Positions 7,372 to 14,477 of a stretch of DNA of 18,941 nucleotides are shown piece after piece (position 1 is the first letter of the stretch; each line of letters opens with the position of its first letter). The stretch is taken from assembly GCA_023419655.1 (NCBI GenBank), contig JAEZXP010000101.1:1-18941 (forward strand), written 5' to 3'. Below the pieces are notes generated by a model. The model was given only the letters and a program-made list of their open reading frames with translations. It did no database searches and was not told where the DNA came from. This stretch comes from Bacillota bacterium. GTDB lineage: Bacteria; Bacillota; Clostridia; Lachnospirales; Lachnospiraceae. A program made the translations under genes and the position numbers.

Positions 7372-8505
7372 CTAGAACAGAAAGCCTGTATCAATCGTAA
7401 AATGAATAAATCCGTCTGCCGTCTCCACATCTTCAAGCTCAATGTCAACGGTTACCATCTCACCTGCAACCTGCTCAAAATCAATTAAAAGAGGCCCATT
7501 CTTAAATAATTCATCCATCGATTCCGTCTCCAGAGCCATTCCATAAAAGGTTCCGGATTCAGGTACAAACAGCAGGGCAGCACTTCCTTCCAGAATAAAA
7601 TAACCCTCTAAAACCAGATTATTATCCGGTACCTCAATCCTCACCCCATCCTGACTGAAGCTGAATACGATTTCCGATAGCGTAGAATTCTCATTCATAA
7701 TCCGGTTAAAGGTATCCTGATGTACGGAGCCCTTTAGTGAGAAGAAATTAAATTTCAAATTCAGGTCCTCGGTTGTAAAATGGCCTTCACCTATAATCCT
7801 TGAAAACTCATCCACGATGTTTGAAAATAATCTTTTTAGATTCTCCCACATCATGGTCAGGTTATCAAGATATTGCTGATACATCTCTTTTTCATCCTCC
7901 AGAGAGTCCAGATAGGCTTCCTGCTCTTCTGCCAATCGCTTTCTGGCAGCGATGGGCTCCTGAAGCTCCTCTCTTTTAACTTCCAATAGGGCCATATTAT
8001 CCGAGAGATTTTTTCTCGTCTCCTCCAGATATTGCTTGCTCTCTTCTATGGAAGCCAAAAGCTCACCGGTATTTTTTGAAATATCCTTGATAAGATTTAA
8101 GCTTTTTATGAAGGATGTCAGGTTTTCGGCCTTTAAAAGAATATCCAGATAGGAAGCCGGTCCTCCCCGCTGATAGCTGATTAAAACCTGCTCCATAACT
8201 CCCAGATACAGATTATAATTCTCCTGTTCCTTCAATATGGATATATCCAGCTTGTCTATCTCCTTTACAAGCTCATTTATTTCTGCGGTAAGCCTTGCCT
8301 CTTCCCGCTCCATTTCCTCTATCTCCTGGGTAAGGATAAAGAGCCTTTCCAGTGTTTCCTGTTCCTTCTCACTAATTCCCGTAAGCTGGCCGCTGGCCTC
8401 CTCAATCGACTTAACCTCACCGGCTGCTTCAAAAGGCCTGAGCAATATACTCATACCCAGTACAAGCACAACAATAAAGGAATATTTCCATTTCTTTGGC
8501 TTCAT
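7372..8505 (-). CDS. Secreted PcsB/CwlO-like coiled-coil protein, predicted FtsEX partner without a hydrolase domain
   Basis: A 377-residue protein with an N-terminal signal or anchor segment (about 8-29, cleavage plausible near FEAAGEV) and a long coiled coil (about 35-235). Within the coiled coil, SYQRGGPASYLDILLKAENL followed by TSFIKSL (about residues 110-137) matches the pattern seen in the FtsX-binding coiled-coil domain of PcsB/CwlO-type hydrolases. Those enzymes continue into a CHAP, NlpC/P60 or peptidase domain. Here residues about 240-377 are instead predicted beta-rich, with no Cys-His or metal-binding hydrolase motif visible. The gene lies directly upstream of ftsE (52 bases) and 14 bases after the flavoprotein gene. 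I infer it is the extracytoplasmic partner of FtsEX, acting as an adaptor or activator in the manner of EnvC rather than cutting peptidoglycan itself. Confidence 0.8.
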   Translation of the reverse strand: MKPKKWKYSFIVVLVLGMSILLRPFEAAGEVKSIEEASGQLTGISEKEQETLERLFILTQEIEEMEREEARLTAEINELVKEIDKLDISILKEQENYNLYLGVMEQVLISYQRGGPASYLDILLKAENLTSFIKSLNLIKDISKNTGELLASIEESKQYLEETRKNLSDNMALLEVKREELQEPIAARKRLAEEQEAYLDSLEDEKEMYQQYLDNLTMMWENLKRLFSNIVDEFSRIIGEGHFTTEDLNLKFNFFSLKGSVHQDTFNRIMNENSTLSEIVFSFSQDGVRIEVPDNNLVLEGYFILEGSAALLFVPESGTFYGMALETESMDELFKNGPLLIDFEQVAGEMVTVDIELEDVETADGFIHFTIDTGFLF

Positions 8506-8519
8506 CCGGCACCCCCTTA

Positions 8520-10181
8520 TTACTTCTTATTTTTTTGGAAAGCATGGATTGACTGATATCCTCCGGTGATATTCTTCACATTATATCCCTTCTGGCTAAG
8601 AATTCTGTCCGCAATATATCCTCTTACACCCACTCTGCAATAAGCCAGAATCAGCTTATCCTTTGGCAGCTCGTCGATTCTTTCTCTCAGCTCATCAACA
8701 GGTATATTCAGCGCTCCGTCGATGTGCCCGTAGCGGTATTCCATATCCGTACGGACATCCAGCATAACATAATTCTCAGGCTCCAGCTTTTGCACCTGAT
8801 TCCAGGTTATCATGTGGGAAATTCCGTTTAGAACATTCTCTGCCACGAAGCCTGCCATATTTACAGGGTCCTTGGCTGATGAATACGGCGGGGCATAAGA
8901 AAGCTCCAGCTCTGTCAAATCTTTGGCCGTTCCCTTCATACGAATTACCGCAGCAATAACATCAATCCTTTTATCCACCCCATCATAGCCTATGCCCTGG
9001 GCACCCAATATCTTACCGTCCTCTGCAAATATCAGCTTCAATGTCATCTGCCTTGCACCGGGATAATAGGATGCATGGGATGCGGGATGAACAAATACCG
9101 CATGATACGTAATATCATTCTTACTCAGCATCCTTTCATTCAGGCCCGTACTGGCGGCAGTCAGGTTAAACACCTTGATAATGGAGGTTCCCTGCGAGCC
9201 TTCATACACCGAATCAAGTCCTGCTATATTGTCGGCGGCTATTCTGCCCTGCTTATTGGCAGGACCTGCAAGGGGTATCGCAGTCTTTGCCCCTGTAATA
9301 TAATCAATAACCTCTACGGCATCTCCAACCGCATAGACCCCCAAAGCAGATGTCTCCATTCTTTTATTTACGATAATATGACCCCTTGGTCCAAGCTCTA
9401 TCCCGCTTTCTTTCAGGAAGCCGGTATCCGGTGTCACACCGATTGCCAATATTACCATATCCGCCGTAAGCTTCGTTTCACTGGCAAGCGTAACCTCAAC
9501 CTGGCTATCCTTTTCCGCAAAGGATTTAACGCCGTCTCTAAGAATCAGCTTTATTCCTCCCCGGGTCAATTCCTGCTCCGCCATCATTACCATATCCTCA
9601 TCAAATGGAGCAAGAATATGAGGAGCAGCCTCCACAAGCGTAACATCCATTCCAAGCATCATCAGATTCTCCGCCATCTCCACGCCGATAAAGCCTCCGC
9701 CGATAACAATCGCCGAGCTTTTTTCAGAAGTGTTCAGGTCATCAATATATTTCTTAATCGTGTCCGTATCCGGTATGTTTCGCAAGGAGAATATCCTGTC
9801 TCCATCGATTCCCGGTATCGCAGGCTTAAGCGGCCTTGCTCCCGGCGATAATACCAAATTATCATAGCTTTCCTCATAGGTGCCCCTGTCCCTGCTTTTG
9901 ACAATTACCTTTTTATTGTCCGTGTCTACATGTGTTACCTCACTGAATATCCTTACATCAATTTTGAACCGCGCATTCATGTCCTCTGGGGTCTGAACCA
10001 TAAGATACTCCCGTTCCTCGATTGTTCCGCCGATATAGTATGGTAAACCACAGTTGGCAAATGATATATATCCGTCCCGTTCAAATAGTATTATTTGTGC
10101 ATCCTCATCCAGTCTTCTCAGTCTTGCTGCCGCCGATGCCCCACCGGCTACTCCGCCGACGATTAATATTTTTTTACCCAT
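8520..10181 (-). CDS. Coenzyme A disulfide reductase-rhodanese fusion (CoADR-Rhd)
   Basis: A 553-residue flavoprotein. The N-terminal FAD dinucleotide fold is GGVAGGASAAARLRR; the redox-active single cysteine is Cys44 in SFANCGLPYY; the NAD(P)H-binding glycine motif is VIGGGFIGVEMAE. The dimerisation domain follows, then a C-terminal rhodanese domain (about 460-553) with active-site Cys515 in YCRVGVRG. Such fusions reduce CoA disulfide, CoA polysulfides or persulfides using NAD(P)H, and are linked to sulfur or oxidative-stress metabolism in anaerobes. GGAGGACATGT precedes the start. It heads the cluster that continues into the coiled-coil protein and ftsEX. The physiological substrate cannot be read from sequence. 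Confidence 0.92.
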   Translation of the reverse strand: MGKKILIVGGVAGGASAAARLRRLDEDAQIILFERDGYISFANCGLPYYIGGTIEEREYLMVQTPEDMNARFKIDVRIFSEVTHVDTDNKKVIVKSRDRGTYEESYDNLVLSPGARPLKPAIPGIDGDRIFSLRNIPDTDTIKKYIDDLNTSEKSSAIVIGGGFIGVEMAENLMMLGMDVTLVEAAPHILAPFDEDMVMMAEQELTRGGIKLILRDGVKSFAEKDSQVEVTLASETKLTADMVILAIGVTPDTGFLKESGIELGPRGHIIVNKRMETSALGVYAVGDAVEVIDYITGAKTAIPLAGPANKQGRIAADNIAGLDSVYEGSQGTSIIKVFNLTAASTGLNERMLSKNDITYHAVFVHPASHASYYPGARQMTLKLIFAEDGKILGAQGIGYDGVDKRIDVIAAVIRMKGTAKDLTELELSYAPPYSSAKDPVNMAGFVAENVLNGISHMITWNQVQKLEPENYVMLDVRTDMEYRYGHIDGALNIPVDELRERIDELPKDKLILAYCRVGVRGYIADRILSQKGYNVKNITGGYQSIHAFQKNKK

Positions 10182-10278
10182 ACATGTCCTCCAATCACAA
10201 ATCTCTGAATTGTCTATTTATATAGTAACATATCTGTGTACAATATCCTTTAAAAATATATCTTCTTTGATGCAAAAT

Positions 10279-10307
10279 ATATTAATATAGCCGCATTAAA
10301 ATGTCAA
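10279..10307 (-). promoter_or_regulatory. Sigma-A promoter of the CoADR-rhodanese/ftsEX cluster
   Basis: Minus strand TTGACA (10307-10302), a perfect -35, then 17 bases and TAATAT (10284-10279). It predicts a leader of about 90 bases before the start at 10181, and may drive all five genes down to 4505, since no intrinsic terminator is visible between them. Confidence 0.65.
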
Positions 10308-10387
10308 CTTAACTATAATCCATACAAAATCGATATTATTTATCCAAAATGTATAAATATCCTCTTATAATTAATGCATATTTTTCC

Positions 10388-10415
10388 TTGATTGTTTTTA
10401 AATCCTTGATATAAT
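10388..10415 (+). promoter_or_regulatory. Sigma-A promoter of the GH43 gene
   Basis: TTGATT (10388-10393), 16-base spacer, TATAAT (10410-10415). It lies about 40 bases upstream of the GH43 start codon. Its -10 is overlapped by a long inverted repeat that looks like an operator. Confidence 0.7.
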
Positions 10416-10437
10416 TAGTATATCTTTTACTAATTAT
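10411..10437. promoter_or_regulatory. Inverted repeat over the GH43 promoter, candidate repressor operator
   Basis: ATAATTAGTA (10411-10420) and TACTAATTAT (10428-10437) are perfect 10-bp inverted arms around the 7-base centre TATCTTT. The repeat spans the -10 and the expected transcription start, where a bound repressor would block initiation. The TTAG...CTAA ends recall operators of ROK-family XylR repressors, but no such repressor is encoded here. Confidence 0.55.
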
Positions 10438-10454
10438 CGACAAGGAGAAATCAG

Positions 10455-11435
10455 ATGAATAAACACGCAAAACAGAATGAACCATTGGTAACACATCTTT
10501 ATACTGCTGATCCATCTGCTCACGTGTTCGAAGATAAAATATACATTTATCCTTCTCACGATTTAGAGCATGACGGCGGGTCTGATGATGATGGAACCCA
10601 ATATGCAATGGAGGATTATCATGTGTTTTCTATGGATGATATTGACTCTGCCGTAACAGACCACGGTGAAATCCTTCATGTAAAGGATGTTCCCTGGGCC
10701 AGCAAGCAGATGTGGGCACCTGATGCTGCATATAAAAATGGTACATACTATTTTTACTTTCCCGCTAAAGATAAAGACGGAATCTTTCGTATCGGTGTTG
10801 CTACCGGCAAGGCTCCGGCAGGCCCTTTCACTCCTGAACCGGATTATATACCCGGAAGCTTTAGTATCGACCCTGCTGTATTCGTTGATGATGACGGTAA
10901 GGCCTATATGTACCTTGGTGGTATCTGGGGCGGACAGCTTGAAAAATGGCAGTCCGGAAGCTTCACACCCGGTGAAGGTCCTCAATCTCCGGAAGAAGAG
11001 GCAATTGGCATATATGTAGCTCCCATGAGTGATGATATGCTGACCTTCGCAGAACCGCTTAAAGAGCTTAAGATTCTGGATGAGAATGGCAAGCCTATTC
11101 TGGCAGGCGACGAGGACAGACGTTTCTTTGAAGCTGCCTGGGTTCACAAATACAATGGAACCTACTATCTCTCCTATTCAACAGGTTCCTCTCATTATAT
11201 TGTATATGCAACCAGTGACAGCCCGACGGGTCCCTTCGTATACAGTGGAAGAATCTTAGAGCCTGTTATCGGTTGGACAACCCACCATTCCATCGTAGAA
11301 TTTAAAGGCAAGTGGTATCTGTTCTATCACGACTCTTCATTATCCGGCGGCATCGACCACAGACGTTCTGTGAAATTCACAGAAATCAAGTATAATGAGG
11401 ATGGTACCATCCAGACGATTCATCCATACGCATAA
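10455..11435 (+). CDS. GH43-family glycosidase (beta-xylosidase / alpha-L-arabinofuranosidase type)
   Basis: A 326-residue five-bladed beta-propeller enzyme. The three family acidic residues are visible: Asp19 in YTADPSAHVF (general base), Asp139 in SIDPAVFVDDDG (pKa modulator) and Glu226 in FFEAAWVHKY (general acid). The segment WAPDAAYKNGTYYFYFP is also typical. The size fits a single catalytic domain with no carbohydrate-binding module and no signal peptide, so it acts in the cytoplasm on imported xylan- or arabinan-derived oligosaccharides. Family membership is firm; xylose versus arabinose specificity is not. AAGGAG lies before the start. It has its own promoter and a following hairpin, and is probably monocistronic. 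It complements the GH120 xylosidase elsewhere in the window. Confidence 0.93.
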   Translation: MNKHAKQNEPLVTHLYTADPSAHVFEDKIYIYPSHDLEHDGGSDDDGTQYAMEDYHVFSMDDIDSAVTDHGEILHVKDVPWASKQMWAPDAAYKNGTYYFYFPAKDKDGIFRIGVATGKAPAGPFTPEPDYIPGSFSIDPAVFVDDDGKAYMYLGGIWGGQLEKWQSGSFTPGEGPQSPEEEAIGIYVAPMSDDMLTFAEPLKELKILDENGKPILAGDEDRRFFEAAWVHKYNGTYYLSYSTGSSHYIVYATSDSPTGPFVYSGRILEPVIGWTTHHSIVEFKGKWYLFYHDSSLSGGIDHRRSVKFTEIKYNEDGTIQTIHPYA

Positions 11436-11468
11436 TCCGGTATGGTTATAAAATAAAATATGACCCTA

Positions 11469-11508
11469 TATAGCCTATTGATATTCATTTATCATAGGCT
11501 ATATTTAT
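11469..11508 (+). terminator. Probable terminator of the GH43 gene
   Basis: TATAGCCTAT (11469-11478) pairs perfectly with ATAGGCTATA (11494-11503), followed by TTTATT. The stem is AT-rich and the T-run short, so efficiency may be modest. Confidence 0.55.
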
Positions 11509-11552
11509 TCGCAATAGCCGGCTGCCTGTCATTGTTTTATATACGCTTTTGA

Positions 11553-11587
11553 CATTGCCAATTTGGCATTGCCATATTGGCAATGCC
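11553..11587. repeat. Cluster of CATTGCCA repeats forming a 10-bp inverted repeat
   Basis: CATTGCCA occurs at 11553-11560 and 11567-11574 in direct orientation and as TGGCAATG at 11578-11585. GGCATTGCCA (11565-11574) and TGGCAATGCC (11578-11587) form perfect arms around TAT. It lies about 40 bases upstream of the -35 of the CofE-like gene's promoter, a position suited to a regulator binding site. No T-run follows, so it is not a terminator of the gene before it. Confidence 0.5.
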
Positions 11588-11619
11588 ATAAGTCAGGCTT
11601 ATGCACAGTATAATAACGA

Positions 11620-11653
11620 TTCGTTTTACGAAAGCGATTAAAAATGCTATACT
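11620..11653 (+). promoter_or_regulatory. Probable promoter of the CofE-like gene with overlapping dyad
   Basis: TTTACG (11625-11630), 17-base spacer, TATACT (11648-11653). The -35 is covered by a short perfect dyad, TTCGT-TTT-ACGAA (11620-11632). A separate TATAAT at 11609-11614 has no good -35. The start codon follows about 60 bases after the -10. Confidence 0.45.
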
Positions 11654-11712
11654 ATTCTATGTGAGTGAATGGAACTGTTCCCTGCACAATTCGTTAATCA
11701 AGGAGTATTGCC

Positions 11713-12903
11713 ATGGAAAGATTGATAGGAACTATATCCAGAGGGGTTCGTGCCCCGATTATACGTCAAGGCGATGATATCGTTGAAATTGTTGTCAGAA
11801 GTGTCCTTGATGCTGCCGGACAAGATGGTTTTCATATAGGTGACAAGGACATCGTGGCTGTTACTGAAGCCGTTGTTGCCCGCGCCCAGGGAAACTATGC
11901 ATCTGTAGAGCAAATTGCTTCGGACATCCGCACAAAATTCGGCAAGAATGATATCGGTGTAATATTTCCGATTCTAAGCAGAAATCGGTTTGCCACCTGC
12001 CTTAAGGGTATCGCAAGAGGTGCAAAAAAAATCATCCTAATGCTTAGCTATCCTTCTGATGAGGTAGGAAACCACCTTGTGGATTTAGACACCCTGGATG
12101 AAAAAGGAGTCAACCCATGGACGGATGTATTATCGGAGGAAACATACCGCCGGCTCTTCGGATATAATAAGCATACATTTACCGGTGTAGACTATATCGA
12201 GTATTACAAAGGTTTAATTCAGGATGAAGGCTGTGAGGCAGAAATTATATTAGCAAATGACTGCCGTGCCATCCTTAAGCATACAAAGCATGTTCTTTGC
12301 TGTGATATTCATTCCAGAGCCCGTACAAAGAGACTGCTTAAAAAAGCCGGTGCCGGGACAGTATACGGTCTTGATGAGATTCTCACCTCTTCGATTGATG
12401 GCAGCGGATATAATGAAGCCTACGGATTATTAGGCAGCAATAAGGCCACGGAAGAGACCGTGAAGCTCTTTCCCCGTGACTGTCAGCCGGTTGTAGATAA
12501 AATTCAAAAAAGAATGTTTGAGCTTACCGGAAAGAATATAGAGGCCATGATATATGGTGACGGAGCCTTTAAGGACCCTGTCGGGAAGATATGGGAGCTT
12601 GCAGACCCTGTCGTATCTCCTGCCTATACCGACGGACTGGAAGGCCAGCCCAATGAGGTAAAATTAAAATATCTTGCCGACAATGATTTCTCTCATTTGA
12701 AGGGAGAGGCGCTTAAGGAAGCTATCTCAGACTATATCCGCAATAAAGAAGATAATCTGCTTGGCAGCATGGTTTCCCAGGGTACAACACCAAGACGTTT
12801 AACCGATTTAATCGGTTCCCTGTGTGACCTTACTTCCGGAAGCGGCGATAAGGGAACTCCTATCGTATTGGTCCAGGGATATTTTGATAACTACACAAAA
12901 TAA
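11713..12903 (+). CDS. Coenzyme F420-0:L-glutamate ligase-like protein (CofE family)
   Basis: A 396-residue protein of the CofE/FbiB N-terminal ligase type, longer than archaeal CofE (about 250). The start, with RAPIIRQGDDIVEIV, and the segment GDKDIVAVTEAVVARAQGNYAS match the CofE pattern of a substrate loop followed by a DxxVVTxKxVSKAEG-like motif. Later PRDCQPVVDKIQ, YGDGAFKDP and SPAYTDGLEGQPNEVKLKY are distinctive of the long Firmicute version. Authentic CofE adds gamma-linked glutamates to F420-0 with GTP. No other F420 gene (cofC, cofD, cofG, cofH) is visible in the window, so the true substrate may differ: another gamma-glutamylated cofactor or metabolite. AAGGAG stands before the start. 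The GNAT gene follows after 10 bases, likely co-transcribed. Confidence 0.8.
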   Translation: MERLIGTISRGVRAPIIRQGDDIVEIVVRSVLDAAGQDGFHIGDKDIVAVTEAVVARAQGNYASVEQIASDIRTKFGKNDIGVIFPILSRNRFATCLKGIARGAKKIILMLSYPSDEVGNHLVDLDTLDEKGVNPWTDVLSEETYRRLFGYNKHTFTGVDYIEYYKGLIQDEGCEAEIILANDCRAILKHTKHVLCCDIHSRARTKRLLKKAGAGTVYGLDEILTSSIDGSGYNEAYGLLGSNKATEETVKLFPRDCQPVVDKIQKRMFELTGKNIEAMIYGDGAFKDPVGKIWELADPVVSPAYTDGLEGQPNEVKLKYLADNDFSHLKGEALKEAISDYIRNKEDNLLGSMVSQGTTPRRLTDLIGSLCDLTSGSGDKGTPIVLVQGYFDNYTK

Positions 12904-12913
12904 TAGGAGTAAA

Positions 12914-13381
12914 ATGAAAATAAATATAGAGATTATTCAAGTTCATGATGTTGAAGAAAAAGCAGCAATTGTTTCTGAGGTGTTGCATGATTTGCCCGAA
13001 TGGTTTGGTTTGCCTGAAAGCACACAAAATTATATTGACGATTCCAGAACTCTGCCGCTATGGGCAGCAAAGAGAAACAATGAAACGTTAGGATTTATTA
13101 CTCTGACAAATACGAGCGATGACACAGCAGAAGTACATTGTATGGGTGTAAAAAAATCTCTTCATCGGGCAGGTATCGGTTCTTTGCTCTATCATGCATT
13201 GGAAGAATACGCCAGAACGAAGTATAAATTTATACAGGTTAAAACCGTTGATGAAGGTCACTATCATGAATATGACCAGACGATTGCCTTTTATAAAAAG
13301 ATGGGCTTTTCAAAATTCGAAGTCTTCCCAACACTATGGGATGAATGGAATCCATGTCTGGTTCTGGTTAAATGCTTGTAA
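12914..13381 (+). CDS. GNAT-family N-acetyltransferase
   Basis: A 155-residue acyl-CoA-dependent acetyltransferase. The acetyl-CoA pyrophosphate loop is seen in VKKSLHRAGIGSLL (the R/Q-x-x-G-x-G/A motif), followed by the late-domain FYKKMGFSK. The frame extends upstream into the previous gene, but the ATG at 12914, preceded by TAGGAG at good spacing and just after the previous stop, is the sensible start. The substrate (small molecule, peptide or antibiotic) is not evident. The 10-base gap to the CofE-like gene suggests one operon and possibly a shared substrate, though GNAT genes are often loosely placed. Confidence 0.88.
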   Translation: MKINIEIIQVHDVEEKAAIVSEVLHDLPEWFGLPESTQNYIDDSRTLPLWAAKRNNETLGFITLTNTSDDTAEVHCMGVKKSLHRAGIGSLLYHALEEYARTKYKFIQVKTVDEGHYHEYDQTIAFYKKMGFSKFEVFPTLWDEWNPCLVLVKCL

Positions 13382-13412
13382 TCAAATAAATACCATTTAA
13401 GAAGATAAAACA

Positions 13413-13476
13413 AGAGACTGAAATATCGCATCCGGCTCCGGATAATCCCGTTCTGGGTATGATATTTTCAGTCTCT
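13413..13476. terminator. Branched hairpin between convergent genes, probable bidirectional terminator
   Basis: AGAGACTGAAA (13413-13423) pairs with TTTCAGTCTCT (13466-13476), and the stem extends further with one bulge. Inside are two small arms, ATCCGG-CT-CCGGAT (13430-13443) and a weaker CCC/GGG arm (13447-13457), giving a three-way-junction shape. It lies between convergent genes. The T-run is imperfect on both sides, the better one (TGTTTTATC) on the minus strand, so termination is likely but not certain. Confidence 0.5.
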
Positions 13477-13508
13477 ATATTGAATATATCCTTTTTCATC
13501 GATTCTGT

Positions 13509-14411
13509 CTATTCGTGAAGCTTAATTCCCACTTTCCCAAGAATCGCTTTAATTCTTTCAACCTGCTCCATGGTTGGCTTTTGCAGCGGCTGTGAGCATA
13601 CATCCTCCATCGGGATTCCCCGCATCATCATCGCCTTTTTAACCAAAGGAACAAAGGGTACGCCAAACTCAAAAAGCTGTGCAAGTATATCCATCTGCTT
13701 TTGATAATACGATATCTTATCGATATCATTTTCTTCAAAGGCCTTGACCCATCCTGCGCCTACCTCCGGAGCAACATTTGTCAGACCGCCGATGACTCCG
13801 CTTCCGCCGCTTAGTACATTATGGGCAAAGTTGTCATCGTATCCCGAATAAACCTCAAAATCCGGAAATTCCGATACGACGGTATCAATAAGCTTGCGGG
13901 TGTGGGCAAAGTTCGTTACGGTATCCTTACACCCCGCAATATTACTGTGCTTCCTTCTAAGGTTAAGCATTAGCTCCGGTGACAAATCATATCCTGTCCG
14001 TTCCGGATAATTGTATATATATATCTTACTATCTACCGCACTGGCAATGGCGTCAAAATAATCCTCCAGACTTCCCTGTGTCAATGAAAAATAATAGGGC
14101 GGTACGATGATTACTCCGTCTGCACCCTCTTCTTTAGCAAACCTGGATAGTTCTATCGTTTCTTCCTGCCGCATGGCTCCGGTTCCAACAATAAGCGGAA
14201 CCCGCTTATCGATATACCGGGCAGCTTCACGGATAAGCTCCTTCTTCTGTTCGGCTGGCATTGCAAAGAATTCTCCCGTACTTCCCATCAGGATAATTCC
14301 ATCCAGACCGCCTTCAATAACAAAGTCCCAGATTTTTTGGTTCGCCTTCATGTCCAGATTATAATCAGAGTCAAACGCTGTCACAACCGGAGTAATAAAT
14401 CTTGCTTTCAT
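13509..14411 (-). CDS. DapA-family aldolase/lyase (2-keto-3-deoxy sugar acid aldolase-like)
   Basis: A 300-residue class I aldolase of the dihydrodipicolinate synthase / N-acetylneuraminate lyase superfamily. The alpha-keto-acid carboxylate motif GSTGE (43-47), the catalytic tyrosine Tyr133 in IYNYPERTG and the Schiff-base lysine Lys162 in AGCKD are all present, so an active enzyme is expected. Members of this family include DapA, sialic acid lyase and 2-keto-3-deoxy-gluconate/pentonate aldolases. Position decides: it follows an IlvD/Edd dehydratase gene by 66 bases, the same pairing as E. coli yagF-yagE and yjhG-yjhH, where the dehydratase makes a 2-keto-3-deoxy acid and this enzyme splits it to pyruvate and an aldehyde. 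The exact sugar acid is unknown, and a biosynthetic DapA role is less likely. AAGGAG precedes the start. Confidence 0.85.
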   Translation of the reverse strand: MKARFITPVVTAFDSDYNLDMKANQKIWDFVIEGGLDGIILMGSTGEFFAMPAEQKKELIREAARYIDKRVPLIVGTGAMRQEETIELSRFAKEEGADGVIIVPPYYFSLTQGSLEDYFDAIASAVDSKIYIYNYPERTGYDLSPELMLNLRRKHSNIAGCKDTVTNFAHTRKLIDTVVSEFPDFEVYSGYDDNFAHNVLSGGSGVIGGLTNVAPEVGAGWVKAFEENDIDKISYYQKQMDILAQLFEFGVPFVPLVKKAMMMRGIPMEDVCSQPLQKPTMEQVERIKAILGKVGIKLHE

Positions 14412-14477
14412 GGGTAATTCTCCTTCAATTCAAGTATTGTCTTATTGTGTGCTTGTTTTTTTTAAATTCGTATCTAT

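Noticed and set aside
9075..9851. Long plus-strand open frame (258 codons) inside the CoADR-rhodanese gene
   Set aside because: Antisense shadow of a well-recognised flavoprotein; composition is rich in Arg, His and Cys as expected for a shadow frame.
10336..10608. Minus-strand open frame of 90 codons overlapping the GH43 start and promoter
   Set aside because: It overlaps a clear promoter, operator and GH43 coding start, has no ribosome binding site and resembles no family.
11553..11600. Sigma-54 promoter (TGGCA...TTGC) in the CATTGCCA repeat region
   Set aside because: The spacing between GG and GC elements does not match the -24/-12 rule in any register.
11628..11642. Possible CcpA (cre) site, ACGAAAGCGATTAAA, in the CofE-like gene promoter
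   Set aside because: It misses two conserved positions of the cre consensus and sits in a gene with no clear carbon-catabolite role.
13509..14411. Assignment of the aldolase as lysine-biosynthetic dapA
   Set aside because: GSTGE rather than GTTGE and linkage to an IlvD/Edd dehydratase favour a 2-keto-3-deoxy acid aldolase, though DapA cannot be fully excluded.
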